Shown here piece by piece: positions 36,633 to 44,500 of a stretch of 56,003 nucleotides of DNA. The notes below the pieces were generated by a model. The model was not told the origin of the DNA, made no database searches, and saw only the letters and a program-made list of their open reading frames with translations. Origin of the DNA: Deltaproteobacteria bacterium (GTDB taxonomy: Bacteria > Desulfobacterota > Desulfobulbia > Desulfobulbales > Desulfobulbaceae); NCBI GenBank assembly GCA_024280455.1, contig JAJRQC010000105.1, positions 1 to 56,003 on the forward strand, written 5' to 3'. The position numbers were made by a program, and so were the translations under genes. The first letter of the stretch is position 1. Each line of letters starts with the position of its first letter.

Positions 36633-37289
36633 TTACTCTTTTAACCCTGCGTCCGGGTCATCTGTTGCCAGCGAAAGATCATGCGGATTCCCGTGACAGT
36701 CCAGACAGCCGGTAAAGCCCTCGGTTATCTCCTGCGAATGAGGAGTGCCGTGGCATTCCTGACAACTGGGCACATAGCCGTGCCGGTCTGAGTGACACAG
36801 CACACATTTCAGTTTCCCGTGATCGACCCGGTCGCTTGCAATCCGGGTCCCCGCATCGGCATGACAGCTGGCACAGAGGGGCTCAAGAGTTTTGAGTTCC
36901 AGACTGGCAAGTGGCGCATGGGGAACGGCATGACAGCTCTTGCAGGCCGTCATCTGCTCGCTCTCTCCGTGTGGGGTTTCATGGCATCCGGTGCAGGTGG
37001 GCAGCACATCTTCATAGCGCATCCCTCTTCGAAAACCATGAAAGGTTTCGTGGCACTCCCGGCACTCAATACGGTGCGCGCCCTGACCGTTTTTGATGGA
37101 CATGAATATTTCGTGATGACAGCGGGCACAGTCGATGGTCGTCATCTCGCCCATCTTCTCCACATCCTGACTGTAGGAATCGCTCTCGGCTGCAGGAGAG
37201 ATTGATACACAGACAAGGAGTACGGCCAGAATACCCACCGGCAGAACCGACTTGATCAGAGCGGATAATACAATCCTCTGTGTTTGCAT
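36633..37289 (-). CDS. Periplasmic octaheme c-type cytochrome
   Basis: This 218-residue protein has a signal-anchor region (PVGILAVLLVCVSISPAA) and eight CXXCH heme motifs (CARCH, CRECH, CTGCH, CKSCH, CASCH, CVLCH, CQECH, CLDCH). Several are followed by a PH dipeptide (CHGTPH, CHGNPH), as in doubled-CXXCH cytochromes. A GAGGATAAT site sits directly before the ATG. It is co-directional with the 20-heme gene (gap 19 bases) and the Sel1 gene (gap four bases). It probably relays electrons in the periplasm; no known named cytochrome is matched with confidence. Confidence 0.9.
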   Translation of the reverse strand: MQTQRIVLSALIKSVLPVGILAVLLVCVSISPAAESDSYSQDVEKMGEMTTIDCARCHHEIFMSIKNGQGAHRIECRECHETFHGFRRGMRYEDVLPTCTGCHETPHGESEQMTACKSCHAVPHAPLASLELKTLEPLCASCHADAGTRIASDRVDHGKLKCVLCHSDRHGYVPSCQECHGTPHSQEITEGFTGCLDCHGNPHDLSLATDDPDAGLKE

Positions 37290-37308
37290 ATTATCCTCGT
37301 CTCCGCTC

Positions 37309-38586
37309 TTATTTCTTTTTCAGGTTATGCGGACTACCGTGGCATTTATGACAATCCGGGAAACGTTTATGCATAGGCACATCATGGGGTTCGCCATGAC
37401 AGGTACGGCATTCCTGTATCACCTTATGCCGATTCTTGTGGCAGTACACGCACTGCAGTTGACCATGTTTGCTTGTATCAATCTGCTGACTGCTGTTCTG
37501 ATCTTCATGGCAGCTGCCGCAGAGGTTTGAGGGTATATTCTTTACCAGTTTGGGTGGAAGCGGGGCATGGGGCTGATGACATTTGAGGCAGTCGCCATAC
37601 TGCATGGCATCGGAATGCCCGTCGTGACATTCCAGGCAGCTGAGACGTTCGCCATGGCTGGGATGACACTGGTTACATTCCATCTCTGCATGGGCAGTCG
37701 GAAAACGTTTCATCTGTTGCCCCGGTTTGGGATGACAGCCGAGACAGACCGGACGCAGGTTTTCTATTGAGCCGAAGTCGATTTTTTTCGGGGAATGCGG
37801 GTTATGGCACTGCAGACACTCACCAACGGCAAAATGGGCATTGTCGCCGGGATCATGACAATCGGTGCAGGATGGAATGACCCCTTCTTCACGGGGCGGA
37901 TGCTTTGTATGACATTCCGTGCAGGCAAGATTCTCAAGATGGGTGGCACCATTTTCAGTAAAGTTCTGCACGGTCTCTTCATGACAGGCGGCGCAGAATT
38001 TGGCATCAACCACCGTATTCCAGTTGTATCCGGTGGGCTGATGGGGCTGATGACAGCCCAGACAATCTTTGAGCTCCATTTCAGGGGCGTGCTTTTCATG
38101 ACAGTCAAGGCAGGTCTGGTACTGACCATCTTCCAGACCGTGTGCGTTATGGCATTCGGTACAGTCCTGTTCACCATGGGCGCTGGGCAATGCGGTCAAT
38201 TGATTGTCAATGTCTTCATGGCAGGTGATACAGGCAGGCTTGCCGTTGCCGTCCAAGGTTGAAAAATCAGTAATGATCGGGGCATGGGGAACATGACACC
38301 GTCTGCAGTTTTCCAGTGCAAAATGCGGATTATCACCACTTTCATGACAGGATGAGCACTCCGGGATAACCGCCTCACCCTCCGGCGGATGTGCCTGATG
38401 GCAGTCAAGGCAGCCGACATCATTCTTATGAGCAGACTCCTGGCCGACAATGGCCTTGACCTCTTCAAGATGACACTTGAGGCAGTCCTGATCCGTCAGG
38501 GGCAGTCGCTGAACCTCAGCCAGGGCAACGCCTCCAAAGCCGCTGAATACGACACACAACAGACCCGCAATAATTTTCTGTTTCAT
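37309..38586 (-). CDS. Periplasmic 20-heme c-type cytochrome
   Basis: The 425-residue protein has a signal peptide (IIAGLLCVVFSGFGGVALA) and 20 CXXCH motifs by my count, one for about every 20 residues. The N-terminal half (about 35-195) and the middle (about 210-330) look like duplicated modules: both carry a CxxCHxxHPP element followed by IPxCxxCH and CxxCHxPH segments. The last three motifs (CYCHKNRH, CRTCHGEPHD, CHKCHGSPHN) resemble the C-terminus of the 12-heme protein. It is probably a long conductive heme chain in the periplasm. No close named homologue is recognised. Confidence 0.9.
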   Translation of the reverse strand: MKQKIIAGLLCVVFSGFGGVALAEVQRLPLTDQDCLKCHLEEVKAIVGQESAHKNDVGCLDCHQAHPPEGEAVIPECSSCHESGDNPHFALENCRRCHVPHAPIITDFSTLDGNGKPACITCHEDIDNQLTALPSAHGEQDCTECHNAHGLEDGQYQTCLDCHEKHAPEMELKDCLGCHQPHQPTGYNWNTVVDAKFCAACHEETVQNFTENGATHLENLACTECHTKHPPREEGVIPSCTDCHDPGDNAHFAVGECLQCHNPHSPKKIDFGSIENLRPVCLGCHPKPGQQMKRFPTAHAEMECNQCHPSHGERLSCLECHDGHSDAMQYGDCLKCHQPHAPLPPKLVKNIPSNLCGSCHEDQNSSQQIDTSKHGQLQCVYCHKNRHKVIQECRTCHGEPHDVPMHKRFPDCHKCHGSPHNLKKK

Positions 38587-38733
38587 CCGTTATCCTCTTT
38601 GTCCGTATACTGAACGGAAAAAATCAACCAGAGCTGACTGCTTTTCCGTGTTGCAACAAATCTTAACAGAGTACATCCCATCCATTGCCGGGGCATGGAG
38701 CACGATCTTCTTTTTATCTATTCTTCTTTTTAT

Positions 38734-39687
38734 CTATCTTGCCAGATTGTGCGGGTCTCTGTGACAGGTAATACACTCGGGAAACTTTGTATGCATGTAC
38801 TGGTCATGGGGCTGGTCGTGACAGTCAACACATGCGGTAATATTTTTATGCTCTCCGCTATGACACTCCACACAGGCCATCTCGCTGTGTTTGGTTTGCA
38901 GGGTTGCCAGAGCAGTTGCCTTATCCTGATGGCATCCGGCACAGAGCTCGACCGCAACCGTATCGCCAAAGGTTATGTTAAGCGGACTATGAGGCTTATG
39001 ACATTCCAGACAATTCTCCAGGGTCATTTCCGGAGAATGTCCTTCATGGCAGTCAAGACAGGTCTGATACTGCCCCTGCTCCAGACCGTGTTGAGAATGA
39101 CAGGCGTTACAATCCTGCTCGGAATGGGCACTGGGATTTGCCGCCAGCTCGTCGACCTGTTCCTGATGGCAGCTGGCGCAGGCGGAACGGGCGTCATCGG
39201 AGGCGGTAAAATCGACCAGCAGCGGATGATGGGGATTATGGCAGGCTCCGCATTGCTGAACCGCAAAATGTGAATTGTCATCTGCGGTATGGCAGTTGGA
39301 ACATTCCGGGATTGTATTGGTGCCTGCAGGCGGGTGCTCTTCATGGCACTCCATGCAGGAGAGTTCTTTATGCGCCTCTCCATGCTCGTCAACGTCTACC
39401 GCGATCGTGTAATGACATTTGACGCAGTCTTCGTCGGTGAGTGGGATCGGCTGGAGATCACCGGTCTCAGCGGTTGCCTCAACGGTTTCTGCAACAGCCT
39501 CAACAGCGGCTTCAGGTTCTGCAGCAGGTTCGGCGGCAGGTTCGGCGGCAGGTTCGGCGGCAGGTTCGGCCGGGGCGTCCTCAACGGTTTCAATGACCTC
39601 AACAGCGGCGGAATCAACTGCGTAAACGCTGTTGCCTGCCATAAAGACAAGACCAGCGATACCCAGTGAGCAAAGTATTGTTTTCAC
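38734..39687 (-). CDS. Periplasmic 12-heme c-type cytochrome with a Pro/Ala/Glu-rich linker
   Basis: The protein has 317 residues from the GTG at 39687 (a GGAG-rich site precedes it). It has a signal peptide (ILCSLGIAGLVFMAGNSVYA), then a low-complexity linker of repeated PAAE units (residues about 38-75). The heme region has 12 CXXCH motifs (CVKCH through CITCH). The pattern CMECHEEHPP, IPECSNCH, CGACHNPHHP is the same module as in the 20-heme protein, so the two probably arose by duplication. The linker would hold the heme domain away from the signal end or a partner. It is the first gene of the cytochrome operon. Confidence 0.9.
   Translation of the reverse strand: MKTILCSLGIAGLVFMAGNSVYAVDSAAVEVIETVEDAPAEPAAEPAAEPAAEPAAEPEAAVEAVAETVEATAETGDLQPIPLTDEDCVKCHYTIAVDVDEHGEAHKELSCMECHEEHPPAGTNTIPECSNCHTADDNSHFAVQQCGACHNPHHPLLVDFTASDDARSACASCHQEQVDELAANPSAHSEQDCNACHSQHGLEQGQYQTCLDCHEGHSPEMTLENCLECHKPHSPLNITFGDTVAVELCAGCHQDKATALATLQTKHSEMACVECHSGEHKNITACVDCHDQPHDQYMHTKFPECITCHRDPHNLAR
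39514..39573 (-). repeat. 12 bp tandem repeat encoding the PAAE linker
   Basis: The unit AGGTTCGGCGGC (plus strand) occurs about five times with slight variation at the ends. It encodes the repeated Pro-Ala-Ala-Glu segment of the 12-heme cytochrome. Because 12 is a multiple of three, gain or loss of units would change linker length without breaking the frame. Confidence 0.85.
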
Positions 39688-40048
39688 CCCTCTCCCTCTC
39701 CAATCCAGAAATCTAAAAAGTTGAGCACCTGCCCACGAAACGAACAGGCCGGCATCAACAGATATTCAACCCCAACAAAATGAATGACAACTCATTCAGA
39801 TAGCAGAGTTGCGGCTAAAAAGCAAGATGTTAGAAATGGCCGGTAATTTTTTTACCGGAAAGTTGAAAAAACAGGGTACATATCCATGGGGCGGCAGGGT
39901 ATCTATGGATATTTTTCTGCTTGAGCAGATAGGGTAATGCTCTTCAGGAGATATGTTGAGCTTGTCCTTTTTTTATTCTCGGTGATTTGCGTGACCGTTT
40001 CTCCTCCTCATCGGAAGTAAGCTCATTCAGCACTTGCTCCACCATGCA
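39688..40048. other. Gap upstream of the cytochrome operon, with two small hairpins
   Basis: The gap has no convincing gene. It contains CAACTC/GAGTTG at 39788-39811 and CCGGTAA/TTACCGG at 39840-39858, about 100-170 bases upstream of the first cytochrome gene, which could be operator or leader structures. A 33-codon minus-strand frame at 39944-40045 (MVEQVLNELTSDEEEK) may be the displaced end of the decayed DUF4276-like gene next to it. Confidence 0.35.
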
Positions 40049-40195
40049 TCAGATTCCTGATACCGTCCCGAAAATGCCTTTGTAGGAAATTATCCTGTAG
40101 GTGTGATCTTGCCCGTTTGTGCCAAGAATTTTTTCCAGAATGGATTTCAATGCGATTTTACCTGATGCATCTTCGACAAGTACTTCAAAATGCAT
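40049..40195 (-). pseudogene. Truncated DUF4276-like protein remnant
   Basis: The 48-residue frame starts MHFEVLVEDASGKIALKSIL and continues HTYRIISYKGI, which resembles the N-terminus of DUF4276 proteins (normally about 200 residues). It then runs into a stop. The ATG follows a GAGG site that overlaps the stop of the AAA fragment upstream, the usual coupling of AAA ATPase and DUF4276 partner genes. The pair looks like the eroded end of an accessory ATPase/TOPRIM-like module. Confidence 0.6.
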
Positions 40196-40199
40196 TGGC

Positions 40200-40433
40200 T
40201 CACCTCGCATCCAGATAATCACTGTACCAAAGGCCGCCAAGCGGTAACCCCTCATCGACCATAGCCTTGATGGTTTCATAATCGCTGGCCCTGCGGATAC
40301 TCGAAAAACCATCTGGATCTTTTTCAAGAATCCAGGTTTCGTCTGGTGAGAGTGCATCAACGAAATAGGGTTGATGGGTTGTGATAAATACCATGCCGTC
40401 ATCCGCATCAAAAAGGGTACGTCGCCTTTCAGT
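40200..40433 (-). pseudogene. C-terminal fragment of an AAA_21-type ATPase
   Basis: The open stretch follows an in-frame TGA and reads RRRTLFDADDGMVFITTHQP, then YFVDALSPDETWILEKDPDG, and ends GLPLGGLWYSDYLDAR. The VFITTHQPYF segment with the FVDAL helix is the Walker B/H-loop end of SMC-like AAA_21 ATPases. No Walker A or upstream part is present, so the gene is missing most of its length. It is paired with the DUF4276-like fragment five bases downstream. Confidence 0.65.
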
Positions 40434-40518
40434 TCATACTGCAGGCAGAGATTCTTCGGCGCAAGCCCTCACCCCCTGGTTGATGGGAAGAAAACAGGAC
40501 TGATCATACCGCCTCTTC

Positions 40519-40818
40519 TCAGCATCCACCCAGGAGCGGTTTTTCCGAGATCAGGGTGAAACCGCTCCAGTCTTTTTCTTCCGCCCAGTCAACGGTGATG
40601 GCCCCGCAACGGGTCAGAACCTGCCTGTCCACCAGATAGAGGACCTGTTGTTTATGCAACTCATGGTCTGTTTCTTTTGACTCATCCAGAGTCAATGCCA
40701 GCGAGGGGCCGGTGGCTCAGCCCCCTTTTTGCAGGGCGATCCGGATGGCCTTGCCCTGGCCGTTTTTTTCCATATGGGCGGCGAGTTTCTCGGCCGCGAT
40801 ATTCGTTATTTCAAGCAT
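40519..40818 (-). CDS. HesB/IscA-like selenoprotein (UGA-interrupted)
   Basis: The frame starts at the ATG at 40818 after a GGAGAG site and reads MLEITNIAAEKLAAHMEKNG, then AIRIALQKGG-U-ATGPSLAL. The in-frame TGA at 40719-40717 is codon 34. It falls where A-type iron-sulfur carriers have their first conserved cysteine. The body continues LTLDESKETDHELHKQQVLY and RCGAITVDWAEEKDWSGFTL to KPLLGGC, then a second TGA at 40521-40519. HesB-like selenoproteins with Sec at this place are known in Sec-using anaerobes. The second TGA is either the stop (99 residues) or another Sec, in which case the protein ends four codons later at 40504. The function is probably iron-sulfur or redox related. Confidence 0.85.
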
Positions 40819-40958
40819 TTTTTGCGATTCTCTCCAATCTTTTCGATTCAACTCTCTGGATTGCTTACAACCTTGCAATTATAACAACTCATGCATTCTT
40901 GTTCAGAACAAATTACCAAGGCGGGCACAACTCGGTAACCATAACTCCTTCTTACCTA

Positions 40959-40999
40959 CTGGATTCCTGGTCTCCGCTACGCTGCGCCTGGAATGACGG
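40959..40999. repeat. Short dispersed-type hairpin repeat
   Basis: The stretch CTGGATTCCTGG ... CCTGGAATGACGG has imperfect complementary arms (ATTCCTGG/CCTGGAAT). Sequences of the type TGGATTCC...GGAATGACGG are widespread intergenic repeats in this group of bacteria. It lies between the HesB-like and J-domain genes; only one copy is seen here. Confidence 0.45.
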
Positions 41000-41014
41000 T
41001 TATTTTTTACTGAA

Positions 41015-41332
41015 TCATCTCCGTTTACGGCTCTTTCCCCACAGGGGATCCTGGCCGAATCGATCCATCCACCAGTCCTCGGCATCGTACAGGTTGTTCT
41101 CATCCGGGGCCAGCGGGAAGCGATATTCGTTGCAGTAGCCGATGAGCAGCTCATAGGCGGAAGTAATCTGATACATGTATTCTTCCTTGTCCGTATCACC
41201 GGCAGCAAGATCCGGATGATGTTCCTTGCTTAAGCGGTGAAAGGCCCTTTTGATTTCCCCCAGTGTCGCCCGATCGCCGAGCTTGAGAATATCACGGGCC
41301 TGTTCAACGGCCTGCCACTCCTTACGATTCAC
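41015..41332 (-). CDS. J-domain (DnaJ-like) protein
   Basis: This 105-residue protein is mostly a J domain. The helix II/loop/helix III core is EIKRAFHRLSKEHHPDLAAG, with the HPD tripeptide needed to stimulate Hsp70 ATPase. A short tail (LYDAEDWWMDRFGQDPLWGK) follows. No Gly/Phe or zinc-finger region is present, so it is a stand-alone type III J protein that would direct DnaK to particular substrates. It lies upstream of plsY in the opposite end order but on the same strand, and next to the HesB-like gene, which makes a link to iron-sulfur protein maturation possible but unproven. Confidence 0.85.
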   Translation of the reverse strand: MNRKEWQAVEQARDILKLGDRATLGEIKRAFHRLSKEHHPDLAAGDTDKEEYMYQITSAYELLIGYCNEYRFPLAPDENNLYDAEDWWMDRFGQDPLWGKSRKRR

Positions 41333-41417
41333 AGATTTTTTCCTTTTTTAATACGTATCTCCCGTGGCCAGAATTACTCAGAGGTCGGCAAGTGAAGCGG
41401 TAAGTCATCGCGGGCGG

Positions 41418-42020
41418 TTATTTCTTTTTCCAGCTTTTTTCGGTGCCGGAAAGGAGTCGCTTGATATTGGGTGCATGTTTAAACCAGATCATACAGCTGA
41501 TAAAAGAGGCCACCAGAATTTTCCAGGACGGTTCCGCCAGCAGATACAGCCAGAGGGGAATGGCTGCCGAGGCCACCAGAGAGCCGAGGGAAACAAAACC
41601 GGACAGGCCGACGGCCGCAATAAAAATACCCAGACTGAAAAGGACCGTCAGGGGGGCAAGATAGAGAAAGACGCCAAGACCGGTGGCCACGCCTTTCCCT
41701 CCCTTAAAGCCGAGATACACAGGATACATGTGGCCGATAACCGTGGCCGCCCCGCAGAGGGCGATCACCAGATTCCGCTCCGGCACGTCTCCAATGACAA
41801 AAGCGGCAAGATACATGGGCAGAAAGCCCTTGGTAATATCCAGCAGCAGTGTAAGGATTCCCATCTTCTTGCCGAGCAGTCGGGTCACATTGGTGGCCCC
41901 GATATTACAGCTGCCGCTTTTACGGATATCCACGTTGCTGGAACGGGAAATAACCAGACCAAAGGGGATTGCCCCGACAAGGTACGATGCTGCTATGCAG
42001 AGAAAGGCGATATGGTTCAT
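41418..42020 (-). CDS. plsY: Glycerol-3-phosphate acyltransferase PlsY
   Basis: This 200-residue integral membrane protein has about five membrane segments and the three PlsY active-site motifs: SGSCNIGATNVTRLLGKK, YPVYLGFKGGKGVATGLGVF and a C-terminal conserved region. It transfers the acyl group of acyl-phosphate to glycerol-3-phosphate, the first step of phospholipid synthesis. The length is standard. Its start lies three bases after the stop of the YkgJ-type gene, so the two are probably one transcript. Confidence 0.96.
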   Translation of the reverse strand: MNHIAFLCIAASYLVGAIPFGLVISRSSNVDIRKSGSCNIGATNVTRLLGKKMGILTLLLDITKGFLPMYLAAFVIGDVPERNLVIALCGAATVIGHMYPVYLGFKGGKGVATGLGVFLYLAPLTVLFSLGIFIAAVGLSGFVSLGSLVASAAIPLWLYLLAEPSWKILVASFISCMIWFKHAPNIKRLLSGTEKSWKKK

Positions 42021-42023
42021 GGT

Positions 42024-42908
42024 TCAGGCCTTGTTTTGTTTAAACAGGACTTCAAGCTCACTGGCCGCACCATAGGCCGCTATTTCATCCTGAAGAACGC
42101 CGACATACGGACAGTCAACAATGGCGAGAAGCGATTGGCGCAACCGGTACAGCGGTTTTACTCCCTTGGAATCCAGCTTTTCAATAACGTAGGGAAAGAT
42201 CTGGGGCCTGCGGCAGACTTCAGGCCGGTCGGCATAAACCCGACAGCGTCCCTGTGAGGGCTCCAGATTCGGGCAGGTGGTCGATTTCGGAAGAATCAGG
42301 CTCCAGCCGTTCTGCCAATGGACAAGAGCCGGCTCAATTCTTTTATAAAAAGGGGCGTTGTTCTCCTGCAGGGGTTCTTCATCCATCGAACAATGGGCCC
42401 GGCTTGCGGTTGTATCCAGCCGATCGACAGCGAAGAAGGATGATTCTTCGTCCCCCAGGGGTATTTCAAAAAAATCATGCTGCATGGAAGAATCCGGACC
42501 GATACAGCAGAGTCGGCAGTTGCAGGGCGCGCAGAGCAGGCTGTTGATCTCTTCAAGTTCATCGGTCAGGACCTGCTGCATGATGACGGCAGAGACAGCG
42601 GTCATGGCATCGACCGGTTCACCCTGGGCGGTAACAACCTCAAAATCCGGCTCAGCACCTGACTTCACCCTTTCAAGAAGCTCCAGGGCCTGCTGGTGAC
42701 GCCTGAGCAGTTCCTGCGGCTGGTCATAGGTTGCATACCCGGTTTCTATGGGCGCGGGCATCTCGCCGATCACTTCAGTGACCGTTGTGAACGGGCCGGT
42801 CAGGAACAGAAACTGCACCATGGATACCAGGGGCAGGGCGGGCTGCTGCAGCAGCTTGAGGCCGGAGTTGAGCAGTTTTTTATCAAGAGGAGTTTTTGTA
42901 GAATCCAT
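42024..42908 (-). CDS. YkgJ-type cysteine-cluster protein
   Basis: The 294-residue protein has a cysteine cluster (LLCAPCNCRLCC, about residues 140-151) and a later set (CPNLEPSQGRCRVYADRPEVCR, about residues 215-236). This is the CxxCC...C...C pattern of the YkgJ/UPF0153 zinc- or iron-binding domain. The N-terminal 130 residues are helical and not assigned. The biochemical role of the family is not established. It lies just upstream of plsY on the same strand. Confidence 0.75.
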   Translation of the reverse strand: MDSTKTPLDKKLLNSGLKLLQQPALPLVSMVQFLFLTGPFTTVTEVIGEMPAPIETGYATYDQPQELLRRHQQALELLERVKSGAEPDFEVVTAQGEPVDAMTAVSAVIMQQVLTDELEEINSLLCAPCNCRLCCIGPDSSMQHDFFEIPLGDEESSFFAVDRLDTTASRAHCSMDEEPLQENNAPFYKRIEPALVHWQNGWSLILPKSTTCPNLEPSQGRCRVYADRPEVCRRPQIFPYVIEKLDSKGVKPLYRLRQSLLAIVDCPYVGVLQDEIAAYGAASELEVLFKQNKA

Positions 42909-43055
42909 TTAAATAATCTACACAACTCCGCCGGCAAACACAAGCGATGAGCGGTCATTTTTAGACTGGCATTGAATGGTGCTTTACAGTATGTATCATG
43001 ATGATTATCAACACGTAAATGGGTATCTATTTCAAGATTTAATAAAAAAATCTCA

Positions 43056-43565
43056 ATGGCATTACGAAAAATTTTAACATATCCGGAGCCGGTTCTGCGG
43101 CAAAAGGCAAAAAAGATTACCGTTTTTGATGAAGAGTTAAAGCAGCTGGCCGCAGACTTGGGACAAACGATGTACGATGCTCCCGGCGTGGGACTGGCTG
43201 CCAACCAGATCGGCGTACTTAAACAGATCATTGTGGTTGATGTTTCCAAGAGTGAAGAGGATAAAAAATTCATTACTCTGATCAACCCGGTAATCTCCGA
43301 GGGCGAGGGCAGTGTTACCGGAGAAGAAGGCTGCCTCAGTGTGATTGAATATGAGGCCAAGGTCAAACGATTTCAGAAGATCCATGTCACAGCACAAGAC
43401 TTTGACGGCGAGCCAATCACCTTTGACGCAGAAGATCGTTTTGCCCGGATCATTCAACACGAGGTCGATCATCTGCATGGAAAATTATTTATTGATCACC
43501 TCAGTGCATTGAAAAGAGGGTTGTACAAGAAAAAATTAAAAAAAATTCTCAAGAACAGGTTATGA
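43056..43565 (+). CDS. def: Peptide deformylase
   Basis: This 169-residue protein carries all three deformylase motifs: GVGLAANQIGV, EEGCLSV (metal-ligand Cys) and QHEVDHLHGKLF (HEXXH-type metal ligands and catalytic Glu). It removes the N-formyl group from nascent proteins. Its stop overlaps the fmt start by four bases (ATGA), the common def-fmt coupling that pairs formylation with deformylation. Confidence 0.97.
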   Translation: MALRKILTYPEPVLRQKAKKITVFDEELKQLAADLGQTMYDAPGVGLAANQIGVLKQIIVVDVSKSEEDKKFITLINPVISEGEGSVTGEEGCLSVIEYEAKVKRFQKIHVTAQDFDGEPITFDAEDRFARIIQHEVDHLHGKLFIDHLSALKRGLYKKKLKKILKNRL

Positions 43566-44500
43566 AACCACTTCGCATTCTTTTTATGGGAACCCCGGAT
43601 TTTGCTGTTCCGGTCCTGCAGGCCCTGCTTGATGGTCCGGATACGGTTATCGGCGTGGTCTGCCAGCCGGACAGAAAAAAGGGGCGCGGCAAAAAACTGC
43701 AGGCACCACCGGTTAAGATTCTGGCTGGTGAGGCTGGCCTCCCGGTTCTGCAGCCGACCTCCATTCGGACCGATGCCTTTCTTGATGAGATCAGCCAACT
43801 GCAGCCGGATCTTATTGTTGTTGCCGCCTATGGAAAAATCCTGCCGGGTACCCTGCTCAACTGCCCTCCCATGGGGACCGTGAACGTTCACGGCTCCCTG
43901 CTCCCGAAATATCGCGGTGCGGCTCCCATTCAATGGGCCCTGATCAATGGTGAGGCGGAAACCGGTGTGACCATCATGCAGATGGACGAGGGCATGGATA
44001 CCGGCGATATTCTGCTGCCGGCAAAGCTGCCCATCACGGATGAGGATACTGCAGGCACTCTGTTTGACAAGCTGTCCCGGCTCGGCGGCAGGACCCTGCT
44101 TGAGGCTATTGCCCTGCTCAAAGAAGGCAGGCTGCCGCCCATCAAACAGGATGACACCCTGGCCACCGAGGCTCCCATGCTGACCAAGGAGCAGGGACAT
44201 ATTGACTGGGACCGTCCTGCCCGTGAGTTGCACTGCCTTCTCCGGGGCCTGGACCCCTGGCCGTCTGCTTATGGATTCTTAAACGGAAAACGCTTTCGTT
44301 TCTTCAAACCCGAGGTCATCGCCCGCAACGGCAGCGAGAGTCCAGGCACCATATGCAGAGCCGACAAAGAGGGGCTGCTCGTTGCCTGCGGCCATGATAA
44401 TCTGCTCATCCGCGAGATTCAGCCCGAGGGCAAAAAACGGATGTTGGTGGCGGCCTGCCTCTGCGGTTCTCCTTTTGGCCCCGGGGATCAGTTCACCTGA
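43562..44500 (+). CDS. fmt: Methionyl-tRNA formyltransferase
   Basis: The 312-residue protein has the formyltransferase fold with FMGTPDFAVPVLQALLDG at the N-terminus. The 10-formyl-tetrahydrofolate motif is VHGSLLPKYRGAAPIQWALI, and the C-terminal tRNA-binding domain begins near IRPWDR-like INWDRPARELHCLLRGLDPW. The length is normal. It overlaps def upstream and larC downstream (TGATG), so these genes are translationally coupled. Confidence 0.97.
   Translation: MKPLRILFMGTPDFAVPVLQALLDGPDTVIGVVCQPDRKKGRGKKLQAPPVKILAGEAGLPVLQPTSIRTDAFLDEISQLQPDLIVVAAYGKILPGTLLNCPPMGTVNVHGSLLPKYRGAAPIQWALINGEAETGVTIMQMDEGMDTGDILLPAKLPITDEDTAGTLFDKLSRLGGRTLLEAIALLKEGRLPPIKQDDTLATEAPMLTKEQGHIDWDRPARELHCLLRGLDPWPSAYGFLNGKRFRFFKPEVIARNGSESPGTICRADKEGLLVACGHDNLLIREIQPEGKKRMLVAACLCGSPFGPGDQFT

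Noticed and set aside
37795-38262. Hydrophobic plus-strand frames opposite the multiheme cytochromes
   Set aside because: The Met-rich, Thr-rich hydrophobic products come from reading CXXCH codons in reverse; they are artefacts of the heme motifs.
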